A DNA stretch of 64,000 nt from Hymenobacter jejuensis (GTDB taxonomy: Bacteria > Bacteroidota > Bacteroidia > Cytophagales > Hymenobacteraceae), in assembly GCF_006337165.1 (NCBI RefSeq), contig NZ_CP040896.1, positions 3,286,001 through 3,350,000 on the forward strand, in the 5' to 3' direction. Under the pieces are notes generated by a model. It made no database searches. It saw only the letters and a program-made list of their open reading frames with translations, and was not told the origin of the DNA. This document shows positions 36,725-46,434 of this stretch, piece by piece (positions within the stretch are counted from its first letter, which is position 1; each line of letters opens with the position of its first letter). The translations under genes were made by a program, and so were the position numbers.

Positions 36725-38071
36725 ATGAATAGCATCCGACTTCGTCCTCTATCTCACCTCTTTTTTGCTCTCTTTCTGACTTTTGCCGCCGTTGGTAATA
36801 CATCAGCGCAACAAGTAGGCGCGGCTCCTGCCGTAAGCAAAGAAGGTGTTACCCCAGGCGCTACTGCTGCCGCCGCTCCGGCTGCCGCTGCTGGTGCTAC
36901 CACTGGCGATGCCGCTGCAATCTCAGCTGGCGATGCCTTATTTAAAGGCAACTGTGCTCAATGCCACGCCGTGAACGAGGTGGTAGTAGGCCCTGCCTTA
37001 GGTGGTATCACGAAACGCCGCCCAATGTCATGGATTCTGCCTTGGGTAAAGAACTCCAGCAAAGTAGTAGCCAGCGGCGATGAATATGCGGTAAAGCTGT
37101 TCAATCAGTACCAGAAGCAGCAAATGCCGAGCTTCCAGCTTTCTGATGCCGAGATCACTTCAATCGTTTCTTACATCACTTCAGAAGAAGGTAAGGGAAG
37201 TGCTCAAACTGCGGGAGGAGTTACAACTGATAACCAATCCAAAGTTGATGGTAAAACCGACGGTGGCGGTGCTGGTGCAACTGCAGGAGCTGGCCAATAC
37301 GTTGATATTCTGCTGATTGTATTAGTGGTAGTTCTGATTGTGCTGGTGGTAACGCTGGTTATCATCGCCAACATCATGAAGGACGTATTGCGCGGCCGCA
37401 AAGATTTGGACGGTCGCGATGTAGAAGTTCTGGAGCAACGCTTCGATTTTTCTAAACTCTACAAAGCTCCAGCCGTGCGCTGGATTGCCGGAGTTGTTTT
37501 CGTACTGGTTGTACTTTATGAATCTGTACAAGGAGTAATGGCCATCGGCTTATCACAAGGTTACCAGCCGACCCAGCCGATCGCTTTTTCGCATAAGCTC
37601 CACGCCGGTGAAAACCAGATTAACTGTTCTTACTGCCATACCAGCGTATACAAGAGCAAGAGCGCTAACATTCCTTCGGCCAACATCTGCATGAACTGCC
37701 ATTCGCAGATCAAGACAGAGTCGCCGGAAATCAAAAAGATCTACCGGGCAATCGAGCGTAAGCAGCCTATTCAATGGGTGCGTATTCACAACTTGCCTGA
37801 CTTGGCCTATTTCAACCACTCTCAGCACACTCAAGTGGGTGGCATTGAGTGCCAGACCTGCCACGGCCCGATTCAGAACATGGAAGTTGTATACCAATAT
37901 TCGGCCCTTACTATGGGCTGGTGCATCAACTGCCACCGTGAAACGCCTCTCAACACGAAGGGCAATGGCTATTACGACAACCTCGTAAAGCTACATGACG
38001 CATCAAACAATGGCGTTCCATTCACAGTGTCGTCGAATGGCGGTACTGAGTGCTCGAAGTGCCACTACTAA
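36725..38071 (+). CDS. actA: Alternative complex III subunit ActA, multihaem cytochrome c with N-terminal cytochrome domain
   Basis: 448 residues from the ATG at 36725, which starts a signal peptide (ending near TSA before Q30). After an Ala-rich linker comes a class-I cytochrome c domain with CAQCH (from C77) and axial Met134 in QQMPSF. Two membrane helices follow (about 195-216 and 253-271). The C-terminal multihaem domain has five CxxCH sites (C301, C322, C376, C400, C443). That makes six haem c sites in one chain. ActA receives electrons from the complex's iron-sulfur/quinol part. The other act genes follow. A hairpin separates it from actB. Confidence 0.92.
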   Translation: MNSIRLRPLSHLFFALFLTFAAVGNTSAQQVGAAPAVSKEGVTPGATAAAAPAAAAGATTGDAAAISAGDALFKGNCAQCHAVNEVVVGPALGGITKRRPMSWILPWVKNSSKVVASGDEYAVKLFNQYQKQQMPSFQLSDAEITSIVSYITSEEGKGSAQTAGGVTTDNQSKVDGKTDGGGAGATAGAGQYVDILLIVLVVVLIVLVVTLVIIANIMKDVLRGRKDLDGRDVEVLEQRFDFSKLYKAPAVRWIAGVVFVLVVLYESVQGVMAIGLSQGYQPTQPIAFSHKLHAGENQINCSYCHTSVYKSKSANIPSANICMNCHSQIKTESPEIKKIYRAIERKQPIQWVRIHNLPDLAYFNHSQHTQVGGIECQTCHGPIQNMEVVYQYSALTMGWCINCHRETPLNTKGNGYYDNLVKLHDASNNGVPFTVSSNGGTECSKCHY

Positions 38072-38088
38072 GAAAGGTTTTGGGGATG

Positions 38089-38114
38089 GGGTTTTAGGCT
38101 GAAGTCTAAAACCC
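38089..38114 (+). other. Intra-operon hairpin between actA and actB
   Basis: A perfect 9-bp stem GGGTTTTAG/CTAAAACCC with an 8-base loop and a short T-run. It may be a weak attenuator or an RNA end-protecting stem that raises actA relative to downstream genes. Confidence 0.5.
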
Positions 38115-38172
38115 TTTCTGTGCCCCATATCTCATAAAAACCCCAATACCGAATACCACAATACCCCACACG

Positions 38173-41100
38173 ATGCAAGAGTCGCCTAAGTACTGGAAGG
38201 GAATTGAGGAACTGGAGAACTCACCAGAGTTTGTAAAGACCGCGCTTACGGAGTTTGCGGACTTTCTGCCGGTGAAAGAAGCTCATGGCTCTTCCGACGC
38301 CACGGTAGCCCCTCGCCGCGACTTCCTTAAGCTAATGGGCTTTGGCCTTGCAGCTGCAACCCTAGCCAGCTGCGAAACGCCCGTAAGAAAAGCTATTCCA
38401 TACCTAAATAAGCCGGAAGAAGTTGATCCAGGCATCGCAAACTGGTATGCTTCTACTTATTTCAACGGTGCGGATTATAACAGCGTTTTAGTAAAGACTC
38501 GCGAGGGCCGTCCTATTAAGTTAGAGGGTAACCCCGAATCTCCTATTACACGGGGTGGCCTCTCAGCACGGGCCCAAGCTTCGGTGCTAGATCTTTATGA
38601 TAGTGGCCGTCTACAGCATTTTGCTATCAAAGGTCAAAAAACTGAAACAGACCGCGTCGACCAAGAGATACGCACGAAGCTAGCGGCCGTAACCGGCCGC
38701 ATCGCTATTGTTTCTCCGACCATAATTAGCCCTTCTACTAAGAAGGTCATTGCGGAGTTTGCATCACGTTATCCAAACACGGAACACGTGATGTATGATG
38801 CCAACTCGAGTTCTGCTTTGCTGCAAGCTAATGGTGGTGTATTACCTGCCTATGATTTCAGCAAAGCTGATGTCATTGTTAGCTTGGGTGCCGACTTCCT
38901 CGGAACTTGGCTTTCACCAATCGAATTTGCCCCTCAGTACATCACTAACCGCAAGGTATCAAGCGAGAAGCGCAGCATGTCGCGCCACTTTCAGTTTGAG
39001 CCTTATTTCTCGCTAACGGGCGCCAACGCTGACGTACGCGTTCCAGTTAAGCCTTCTGAGATGGGTGCTGTTGCACTCGCGCTTTATAATGAAGTTGTTG
39101 GAGGTGGAGCTACCTCTTCCTTCAACAGCCCTCAGCTGAAGAAGGCAGCCGCGGAGTTAAAAGCCGCGCGTGGCAAAAGCCTAGTGGTCTCAGGTTCCAA
39201 TGACTTGGCAGTTCAGACGCTTGTAGCAGCTATTAACCAAGCTCTTGGAAACGTAGGAACTAGCATCGATTTGACGAAGCCGTCTTTGGTTCGTCAGGGA
39301 GATGACGCCAAGATGCTACGTCTCATTAACGATATGAACGCTGGAACTGTGGGGGCTGTGATCTTCTATCATGCCAACCCAGTTTACAACCACCCGCTCG
39401 CAGATAAAGTCAAAACGGGTATTGCAAAGGTTCCTATTAGCATTTCGTTCAATGACCGCCTAGATGAAACAGGCTCATTGTGCTACTATGCTTGTCCTGA
39501 CCACAATTACCTCGAGTCTTGGAATGACTATGAGCCTAAGCGAGGCTATTTAAGCTTAGCTCAACCAGTTATCTCACCTCTTTTCGCCACTCGCCAAGCT
39601 CAAGATAGCTTATTGACTTGGGCAGGTAACCCCCAAAGCTACTATAACTATCTGCGTGCTAATTGGCGTGGTGTGTTGAGTGGAGATTTCCAGAAGGCTT
39701 GGGACACAGCTGTTCATGATGGAGTTGCATTAGGTTCGATGTTGCCAGCTGCCGCTGCTCCAATAGCCAATCCTTACAGCATTGATCAGGCAATCTCAGC
39801 GATTACTTCAGCGCCAAAAGGATCTGGTGTAGAACTGGCTCTGTATGAGAAAGTTAGCGTGGGTACTGGTAGCCGCGCTGATGCCAACAATCCTTGGCTG
39901 CAGGAGTTACCTGATCCTATTTCCAAAGCAACGTGGGGTAATTACGTAGCTGTTCCACGAGATATGGCTATTGCCAACAAGTGGGAGCAAGGTGATGTGC
40001 TAAAGGTTACTGCTAATGGCAAGTCGATAGAATTGCCGGTGCTTGTTCAACCAGGACAGCCCAAAGGGTCTGTAAGCATTGCTATTGGCTATGGCCGCGA
40101 AAAAGCTGGTCGGGTAGGAGATGGAGTAGGCGCTAACACTTATCCGTTAGCAGTAATTCGCAACAATGCGATAGGGTATTTCACCAACGTTACTTTAGAG
40201 AAAACCGACGCACGTTCGCCTATTGCTCAAACGCAAACGCACCACACGATCATGGATCGTAAGCCTGTGGTGCAGGAGTCTACGCTGGCCCAATACATCA
40301 GGAATCCTAAAGAAGTAACTGAATACGATAAAGTTGCCACTCCAGATGGTTTGGAGAAACCTAATAAGGTTTCTTTGTGGCAAGACTACGAGTATAAGAA
40401 CCATCATTGGGGAATGGTTATTGACCTCAACTCTTGCATAGGCTGTGGAGCTTGTGTATTGGGATGCCAGGTTGAAAACAACGTAGCCGTAGTAGGTAAG
40501 CAGGAGGTTATTAATCGTCGTGAGATGCACTGGCTGCGTATCGACCGTTACTATAGCTCCGACCACCACAAAGATGAGTTTGAGACCAAAGGTAAGCTAG
40601 CAACGTACCGTGCTATGGAAGATCCGTCGGAAAACCCTTCGGTCATCTACCAACCGATGCTATGCCAGCATTGCAACCATGCTCCTTGCGAAACGGTATG
40701 TCCTGTACTAGCAACTACTCATAGTTCGGAAGGTCTAAACCAAATGACCTATAACCGTTGTGTGGGTACGCGCTACTGTGCCAACAACTGCCCTTACAAG
40801 GTTCGCCGCTTTAATTGGTTCTCTTACTACTCTAATGAGAAGTTCGAGAATGTAAACGGCCACATGTTTACAGACTTGGGACGAATGGTGCTGAATCCAG
40901 ATGTCACTGTCCGGGCACGAGGTGTAATGGAGAAATGCAGCTTCTGCGTACAGCGTATTCAACTTGGTAAGCTGGAAGCTAAAAAGCAAAAGCGCCGTCC
41001 TAAAGATGGTGAGGTTGTAACAGCATGTGCCCAATCCTGTCCAACTCAAGCAATTGTGTTTGGTGATTTGCGTGACCCCAACTCGCGGGTATCGCAGATT

Positions 41101-41214
41101 ACTCGTCGTGAAGATGGTGAGCGTGGTTTCCATGTATTGGATGCAATAAATGTGCAGCCAAACATCACTTATCTCACCAAAATTCGTAACGTCGAAGAGG
41201 TTCGTAACGCTTAG
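38173..41214 (+). CDS. actB: Alternative complex III subunit ActB (molybdopterin-oxidoreductase-like plus iron-sulfur protein)
   Basis: 1013 residues. A Tat-like export motif APRRDFLKLMGFG starts about residue 47 and is followed by TLASC, a lipobox-like end. The large first part resembles a molybdopterin oxidoreductase, but known ActB proteins bind no molybdenum cofactor. The C-terminal ferredoxin-like part has the cysteine sets CIGCGACVLGC, CQHCNHAPCETVC, CVGTRYCANNC and CSFCVQRI...CAQSC. These fit four iron-sulfur clusters, as in complex-iron-sulfur-molybdoenzyme electron-transfer subunits. It sits on the periplasmic side and connects the quinol site to the ActA haems. Confidence 0.95.
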   Translation: MQESPKYWKGIEELENSPEFVKTALTEFADFLPVKEAHGSSDATVAPRRDFLKLMGFGLAAATLASCETPVRKAIPYLNKPEEVDPGIANWYASTYFNGADYNSVLVKTREGRPIKLEGNPESPITRGGLSARAQASVLDLYDSGRLQHFAIKGQKTETDRVDQEIRTKLAAVTGRIAIVSPTIISPSTKKVIAEFASRYPNTEHVMYDANSSSALLQANGGVLPAYDFSKADVIVSLGADFLGTWLSPIEFAPQYITNRKVSSEKRSMSRHFQFEPYFSLTGANADVRVPVKPSEMGAVALALYNEVVGGGATSSFNSPQLKKAAAELKAARGKSLVVSGSNDLAVQTLVAAINQALGNVGTSIDLTKPSLVRQGDDAKMLRLINDMNAGTVGAVIFYHANPVYNHPLADKVKTGIAKVPISISFNDRLDETGSLCYYACPDHNYLESWNDYEPKRGYLSLAQPVISPLFATRQAQDSLLTWAGNPQSYYNYLRANWRGVLSGDFQKAWDTAVHDGVALGSMLPAAAAPIANPYSIDQAISAITSAPKGSGVELALYEKVSVGTGSRADANNPWLQELPDPISKATWGNYVAVPRDMAIANKWEQGDVLKVTANGKSIELPVLVQPGQPKGSVSIAIGYGREKAGRVGDGVGANTYPLAVIRNNAIGYFTNVTLEKTDARSPIAQTQTHHTIMDRKPVVQESTLAQYIRNPKEVTEYDKVATPDGLEKPNKVSLWQDYEYKNHHWGMVIDLNSCIGCGACVLGCQVENNVAVVGKQEVINRREMHWLRIDRYYSSDHHKDEFETKGKLATYRAMEDPSENPSVIYQPMLCQHCNHAPCETVCPVLATTHSSEGLNQMTYNRCVGTRYCANNCPYKVRRFNWFSYYSNEKFENVNGHMFTDLGRMVLNPDVTVRARGVMEKCSFCVQRIQLGKLEAKKQKRRPKDGEVVTACAQSCPTQAIVFGDLRDPNSRVSQITRREDGERGFHVLDAINVQPNITYLTKIRNVEEVRNA

Positions 41215-41231
41215 AATCTGAGAATTAGGCG

Positions 41232-41252
41232 AGGCCGAAATACATTCGGCCT
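41232..41252 (+). other. Intra-operon hairpin between actB and actC
   Basis: An 8-bp stem AGGCCGAA/TTCGGCCT with a 5-base loop and a T3 tail, in the 65-base actB-actC gap. A possible processing or attenuation site. Confidence 0.45.
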
Positions 41253-41279
41253 TTCCACCACTCCTTTAAGTTAAAGATT

Positions 41280-42737
41280 ATGCAGCACGTATCACCTGTA
41301 CGGGAGCCGCTCGTTACCGGGGGGAAAACGTACCACGACATCACGCAAGATGTGTGCCGCCAGGTAGAAGCGAAGCCGAATATTCGGTGGATGGCAGCCT
41401 TAAGCGTGGCGCTCTTCTTCCTCGGTATATTCTTGTATTCTGTTTACCGGACCTTGTGGTTCGGCATCGGAGAATGGGGCTTGAATAAAACAGTAGGATG
41501 GGCTTGGGACATCACCAACTTTGTATGGTGGGTGGGTATTGGTCACGCTGGTACGCTGATCTCCGCTGTATTGCTGTTGTTTCGTCAAAAATGGCGGAGT
41601 TCAATCAACCGAGCTGCAGAAGCAATGACCATTTTTGCGGTAATATGTGCTGCAATGTTCCCTGTTTTGCACATGGGCCGTCCATGGCTAGCCTATTGGG
41701 TTTTTCCATTACAGAACACATTCGGCTCACTGTGGGTGAATTTTAATTCACCTCTGCTATGGGACGTATTTGCTATCTCGACCTATTTCTCTGTATCGCT
41801 AGTCTTCTGGTACATAGGTCTGATTCCTGACTTTGCTACCATTCGCGACCGTGCAAAAGGTCCAATTGCCAAAGTTGCATATGCAATGCTGAGCATGAAC
41901 TGGCGCGGTTCCGCCAAGGCTTGGTCGCGCTATGAAACAGTTTCGCTGATTCTGGCGGGTGTTTCAACTCCTCTGGTACTTTCGGTGCACACCATTGTAT
42001 CTATGGACTTTGCTACCTCAGTTGTACCGGGTTGGCATACTACCATCTTCCCGCCATACTTTGTAGCAGGTGCTATTTTCTCAGGTTTTGCAATGGTGCT
42101 TACCCTGATGCTTATTACACGTGTCGTGTTTAAGCTGGAGGACTACATCACATTGGAGCACATTGCTTTGATGAACAAAATCATGATGATCACGGGCTCA
42201 ATTGTTGGTGTAGCATACATTACAGAGTTTTTCATCGCATGGTATTCGCAGGTTGAATTCGAGCAATATGCTTTCATCAACCGCGCAACAGGCCCTTATT
42301 GGTGGGCTTATTGGTCGATGATGACTTGCAACGTTATCACTCCACAGTTGGTATGGATTCGGCGTGTACGGTATAGCATCCCACTGACATTCGTATTGTC
42401 GATCATTGTAAACATTGGAATGTGGTTCGAGCGCTTCGTGATCATTGTTACCTCTCTTCACCGTGATTATCTGCCGTCCTCATGGGCGATGTTCTCGCCT
42501 TCTATCATTGACATTGGTATCTATGTAGGGACGCTAGGCTTATTCTTTACTCTGTTTTTGCTGTTCGCTAAATTCTTCCCGGTTATTAACATGGCAGAAG
42601 TCAAAACGATCCGCAAATATACTGTTGATAACGGACCTACATATACTGGTCATCACGAGCATCATACCTCGACTCATCAACCTGCCACCATCGGAGTTCC
42701 TGCTTCCGCTCCTGTAAATTACAATAAGCATGACTAA
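41280..42737 (+). CDS. actC: Alternative complex III membrane subunit ActC (NrfD/PsrC-like, quinol site)
   Basis: 485 residues with about ten membrane helices of the NrfD/PsrC family. In solved ACIII structures this subunit carries the menaquinol-oxidising site. The N terminus (REPLVTGGKTYHDIT) and NFVWWVGIGHAGTLISAVLLLFRQKWR are typical. The C-terminal tail beyond the last helix is rich in histidine (TGHHEHHTSTH). The actD ATG overlaps the last 8 bases, consistent with coupled translation. Confidence 0.95.
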   Translation: MQHVSPVREPLVTGGKTYHDITQDVCRQVEAKPNIRWMAALSVALFFLGIFLYSVYRTLWFGIGEWGLNKTVGWAWDITNFVWWVGIGHAGTLISAVLLLFRQKWRSSINRAAEAMTIFAVICAAMFPVLHMGRPWLAYWVFPLQNTFGSLWVNFNSPLLWDVFAISTYFSVSLVFWYIGLIPDFATIRDRAKGPIAKVAYAMLSMNWRGSAKAWSRYETVSLILAGVSTPLVLSVHTIVSMDFATSVVPGWHTTIFPPYFVAGAIFSGFAMVLTLMLITRVVFKLEDYITLEHIALMNKIMMITGSIVGVAYITEFFIAWYSQVEFEQYAFINRATGPYWWAYWSMMTCNVITPQLVWIRRVRYSIPLTFVLSIIVNIGMWFERFVIIVTSLHRDYLPSSWAMFSPSIIDIGIYVGTLGLFFTLFLLFAKFFPVINMAEVKTIRKYTVDNGPTYTGHHEHHTSTHQPATIGVPASAPVNYNKHD

Positions 42738-43257
42738 GCGCTTCGCCCTCGGCATCTTCGATGACGAAGATGTGCTGTTGCACGCAATTGAAAATATCCG
42801 CGCGGCGGGTGTGAAAATTCATGACGTTTTTTCACCCTTCCCTGTCCACGGAATTGATGATGCACTAGGCATTGATAGGTCTCGTTTGCCCATTGCTGCT
42901 TTCTTCTATGGTCTTTGCGGTTTGTCCTTTGCATTGTGGCTTCAGATTTATATGCTAGGCTTCGATTGGCCTATGATTATCGGTGGTAAGCCACACATTG
43001 CTTTGCCTGCTTTTATTCCGGTTTCCTTCGAGCTAACTGTTCTGTTCACTTGTCATGGTATGGCCATTACATTCTTCATCATTACGAAGATGTATCCTAA
43101 ACCCAAAGTGAACGTGATGGATGTGCGCTCTACAGACGATAAGTTTGTAGTAGCCATTGAGTTACAAGATGGCAAAACGGATTTTGGTCAATTGACCCAA
43201 CTGTTGCGTAGTAATGGCGCATCAGAGGTGAATGAAAAAGAAATGACCCAGAAATAA
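42730..43257 (+). CDS. actD: Alternative complex III subunit ActD (DUF3341)
   Basis: 175 residues with two membrane helices (about 57-77 and 100-120). The N-terminal cytoplasmic domain FALGIFDDEDVLLHAIENIRAAGVKIHDVFSPFPVHGID is the DUF3341 signature. A small peripheral-plus-membrane subunit of ACIII, thought to be structural. It overlaps actC by 8 bases and actE by one, in a tightly coupled block. Confidence 0.94.
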   Translation: MTKRFALGIFDDEDVLLHAIENIRAAGVKIHDVFSPFPVHGIDDALGIDRSRLPIAAFFYGLCGLSFALWLQIYMLGFDWPMIIGGKPHIALPAFIPVSFELTVLFTCHGMAITFFIITKMYPKPKVNVMDVRSTDDKFVVAIELQDGKTDFGQLTQLLRSNGASEVNEKEMTQK

Positions 43258-43979
43258 TGACGCATTCGCTGAAATTAGGTCTGCAAGCGTCGGTTATCCT
43301 GTTTGCCTCAGTGCTGACTACAGCTTGTAACCATGCTGATGACACCGGCTTGGAATATGCTCCACAGATGTACGAATCAATCCCGTACGAGCCGTTGAGG
43401 CAGGTAAATACAAACACTATTAATCCAATGGGTATAAATGAGCGTGTACCTGTAGTGGGTACCATAGCTCGTGGTAAACTCAATTACTATTCTCACGTTC
43501 CCAAAGACAGTGTAGTTATTGCGGAGCGTACTCTAAAGAATCCTTACGCTTATACAAAGGAAAATCTAGAGGAAGGGAAAGTACTTTACACCAGAATCTG
43601 TTCTCATTGTCATGGAGAACAAGGTGATGGTCAAGGGCCTGTTGGAATTAAGTTTAAGGGTGTACCGAACTATTCTACGGGGAATTATAAAACCATGAAT
43701 GACGCGCACATTTATCATGTCATTCAATGGGGACGCAACAGAATGATGCCACATGGCTCGATTGTCAATCCCCAAGAGCGTTGGAAGATTGCCATGTATG
43801 TGCGGGTGCTTCAGCGTGGAGAGGGGCCAGATGGTCTATCCAAGCTTGTACAAACGAAACAGGATTCGACGCAGCTCACGGATCGGGCAACACAAAAACC
43901 TGTACTAAATGCACAGGCTGATAAAGGCTCGGAAACTCCGGGTCAAGGTGACAAAGCAAGAAACGGAACGGCGGAATAA
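43257..43979 (+). CDS. actE: Alternative complex III subunit ActE (monohaem cytochrome c lipoprotein)
   Basis: 240 residues. The signal ends in LTTAC (Cys24), so it is a lipoprotein. One haem c site CSHCHGEQGDGQG (C115-C118-H119) is followed by an axial-Met candidate in NRMMPHG. ActE is the likely exit point of electrons toward the oxidase, since CoxB here has no fused cytochrome domain. The start ATG overlaps the actD stop (TAATG). The C-terminal tail is polar and low-complexity. Confidence 0.94.
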   Translation: MTHSLKLGLQASVILFASVLTTACNHADDTGLEYAPQMYESIPYEPLRQVNTNTINPMGINERVPVVGTIARGKLNYYSHVPKDSVVIAERTLKNPYAYTKENLEEGKVLYTRICSHCHGEQGDGQGPVGIKFKGVPNYSTGNYKTMNDAHIYHVIQWGRNRMMPHGSIVNPQERWKIAMYVRVLQRGEGPDGLSKLVQTKQDSTQLTDRATQKPVLNAQADKGSETPGQGDKARNGTAE

Positions 43980-43985
43980 TTCCCT

Positions 43986-45296
43986 ATGGCAACTCTGACG
44001 CATCACGAAAGCGCCACGGCTGAATATCTTGAGGATTCGCCGAACGCCCGCAAAAAGTTCATATACATCATCGTAGCAGGAGCGATACTGCTTGTATTAG
44101 GCCTGGTCATGGCCGCGATGGGAATCGGTGCAGAACATCATGCAGCCGGTCACGAAGCCGCAGGTCATGCTGGTGCAGAACATCATGGTAGTCCTATCTG
44201 GCTTAAGCGTTTCATAGTGAGCCTATGGCACAACAATGTGTTTTTTACCGGTGTATCGGTGGTTGGCACAGTGTTCATGGCAATTCAATATGTAGCCTAC
44301 GCTGGTTGGTCTGTCTTAATCAAACGGGTTAATGAAGCACTAAGCGCTTGGGTAATACCAGGAGGCATTCTTATGGTGATAATTTTCTTCATAGGAAATA
44401 TCAACCATGACCTCTTTCACTGGACAATGCCAGGTATAATGGACCCCAAGTCTGCCAACTATGATGAAATCATTGCCGGTAAGTCAGGTTTTTTGAATAT
44501 GCCTTTCTATTTGATTCGGATGGTGATATATATTGCTATCTGGGCATATTTTACCAAACGATTGCGCGACTTATCTCTGGCAGAAGATTTGAATGGTGGA
44601 ACGGAATACTTCCATAAGAGCATCAATGTAGCTGCTCTATTCTTGGTTCTATTCGCAGTTTCATCGTCAATGTCTGCTTGGGACTGGGTAATGTCTGTTG
44701 ACGTGCACTGGTTTTCAACGATGTTCGGTTGGTATGTATTCGCTAGCTGGTGGGTTTCTGGTATTGCAGCTACCACTTTGATAGTGATATACTTAAAGCA
44801 AGCTGGTTATCTGCGGTTTATAAATGCAAGCCATTTACACGACTTGGGTAAGTTCATGTTTGGTTTCAGCATCTTCTGGACCTACGTTTGGTTTTCTCAG
44901 TTCATGCTGATTTGGTACGCCAACTTGCCTGAAGAGTCAGTTTATTACAACCAACGCTTGGGGGGCTTTAACGGACAGTATACTTGGATCTTCTTTTTTA
45001 ACCTGATTATCAACTTTGCTTTCCCATTCCTAGTGTTGATGACTCGGGATGCAAAAAGGCAAATGATCATGTTGAAGATCGTTAGCATTGCCATTCTAAT
45101 TGGGCATTGGTCAGACTTTTATTTAATGCTGATGCCTGCAACTATGCAGGAGAACAACGGGTTTATCATTGAGATAGGAACAGCGATGGTTTTCCTAGGA
45201 AGCTTTCTGTTGCTTCTTACGAAGCGTTTGTCTCAAGCTTCCTTGGTTCCTGTTCATCATCCTTTCTTGGACGAGAGCGTACATCACACGACATAG
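43986..45296 (+). CDS. actF: Alternative complex III membrane subunit ActF (NrfD-like)
   Basis: 436 residues with about ten membrane helices, homologous to ActC. The first periplasmic or loop segment (about 46-64) is rich in His/Ala (EHHAAGHEAAGHAGAEHHG), while LFHWTMPGIMDPKSANYDEIIAGKSGFLN is characteristic of ActF. In known structures it is the second proton-path-like subunit without a confirmed quinol site. It follows actE by 6 bases; coxB follows after 38 bases. Confidence 0.94.
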   Translation: MATLTHHESATAEYLEDSPNARKKFIYIIVAGAILLVLGLVMAAMGIGAEHHAAGHEAAGHAGAEHHGSPIWLKRFIVSLWHNNVFFTGVSVVGTVFMAIQYVAYAGWSVLIKRVNEALSAWVIPGGILMVIIFFIGNINHDLFHWTMPGIMDPKSANYDEIIAGKSGFLNMPFYLIRMVIYIAIWAYFTKRLRDLSLAEDLNGGTEYFHKSINVAALFLVLFAVSSSMSAWDWVMSVDVHWFSTMFGWYVFASWWVSGIAATTLIVIYLKQAGYLRFINASHLHDLGKFMFGFSIFWTYVWFSQFMLIWYANLPEESVYYNQRLGGFNGQYTWIFFFNLIINFAFPFLVLMTRDAKRQMIMLKIVSIAILIGHWSDFYLMLMPATMQENNGFIIEIGTAMVFLGSFLLLLTKRLSQASLVPVHHPFLDESVHHTT

Positions 45297-45334
45297 TATC
45301 ACCGTTGTTCGGACTGACTTTCTAACGTTTTCCC

Positions 45335-46411
45335 ATGATTGCACTTGGTATTCTTCTGGTATTGGTGTTGCTACTGGTCGTTTTTGGCCTGTTGTTTCGC
45401 CTCCAGATTCTAACGTCCATATTTTCAGGCAGCTTTACACGTGATATTGGCGTAAGCAACCGTGTAAACGCCATTCTAATGGTTGTCTTTTTGCTAGTAG
45501 GGGGCGCTGCTTTTGCTTGGTCTTTTGCTGACAACTTTGGCAAAATGAACCCCCCCATTGCTTCAGTGCATGGACATGAGATGGAGCGATTGTTCTGGAC
45601 AACAATGATTGTTATTGGCATTGTGTTCGTCCTAACGCAAGCGTTACTGTTCTTGTATTCTTACAAATACCAGCACAAAGACGGACGTCGCGCTTTCTTC
45701 TTTCCCCACAACAATAAAATTGAGATCATCTGGACGGTAATCCCAGCTATCGTTATGGCTGGTTTGATCTTCGCCGGATGGAAAGAATGGACCAAGATCA
45801 CAGGGCCTGCACCTAAAGATTCTGTTGTGGTAGAAATTATGGGCAAACAGTTCAATTGGCTGTTACGCTATCCCGGTCGCGACATGAAACTAGGTGTGGT
45901 AAACTATCGCTTGATTGATGCAACCAATGAATTTGGTCTTGACTTGAATGATAAAAGCTCACTTGACGACTACGTATTCACATCAGGAGAAATCCACGTC
46001 CCGAAAGGGCATCCAGTTTTGCTAAAAATTCGCTCACGCGATGTATTACATGCTGTATACATGCCTCATTTTCGAGTGCAGATGTATGCAGTTCCAGGGA
46101 TGCCAACGAAGTTTTGGTTTACTCCAACTAAAACTACGGACGAGATGCGTTCTGAACTCGGCAATCCGAAGTTCAATTACGAATTAGCCTGTAACCAAAT
46201 CTGCGGACGCGGTCACTTTGCAATGAAAATGAATATTGTAGTTGACGAGCCAGAAGATTATGTGGCTTGGTACGCTCAGCAAAAATCGTTTTCAGAGCAA
46301 AATCCTGATGTGCTTGCTAGCTTTAAACAGAAGGCAAACAAACCTGTTGATCAAGAAGCTACTCCAGCCGCAGCTGCTGTAGTCCCCGTTGCTGCTAAGG
46401 CTTCGTTGTAA
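45335..46411 (+). CDS. coxB: Cytochrome c oxidase subunit II (CuA, no cytochrome c domain)
   Basis: 358 residues with three hydrophobic N-terminal segments, the last two being the canonical subunit II helices (about 86-108 and 130-148). The CuA site is complete: H239, C286, C290, H294 and M297 in the CNQICGRGHFAM region. The usual Glu between the cysteines is Gln288, which I believe is common in Bacteroidota. The electron-entry tryptophan is in GKQFNWLLRYPG. There is no C-terminal haem c domain, so electrons must come from a separate cytochrome, most likely ActE in a supercomplex. The C terminus is Ala-rich. Confidence 0.96.
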   Translation: MIALGILLVLVLLLVVFGLLFRLQILTSIFSGSFTRDIGVSNRVNAILMVVFLLVGGAAFAWSFADNFGKMNPPIASVHGHEMERLFWTTMIVIGIVFVLTQALLFLYSYKYQHKDGRRAFFFPHNNKIEIIWTVIPAIVMAGLIFAGWKEWTKITGPAPKDSVVVEIMGKQFNWLLRYPGRDMKLGVVNYRLIDATNEFGLDLNDKSSLDDYVFTSGEIHVPKGHPVLLKIRSRDVLHAVYMPHFRVQMYAVPGMPTKFWFTPTKTTDEMRSELGNPKFNYELACNQICGRGHFAMKMNIVVDEPEDYVAWYAQQKSFSEQNPDVLASFKQKANKPVDQEATPAAAAVVPVAAKASL

Positions 46412-46434
46412 TCATATTTTAACGCACGCTCCTT

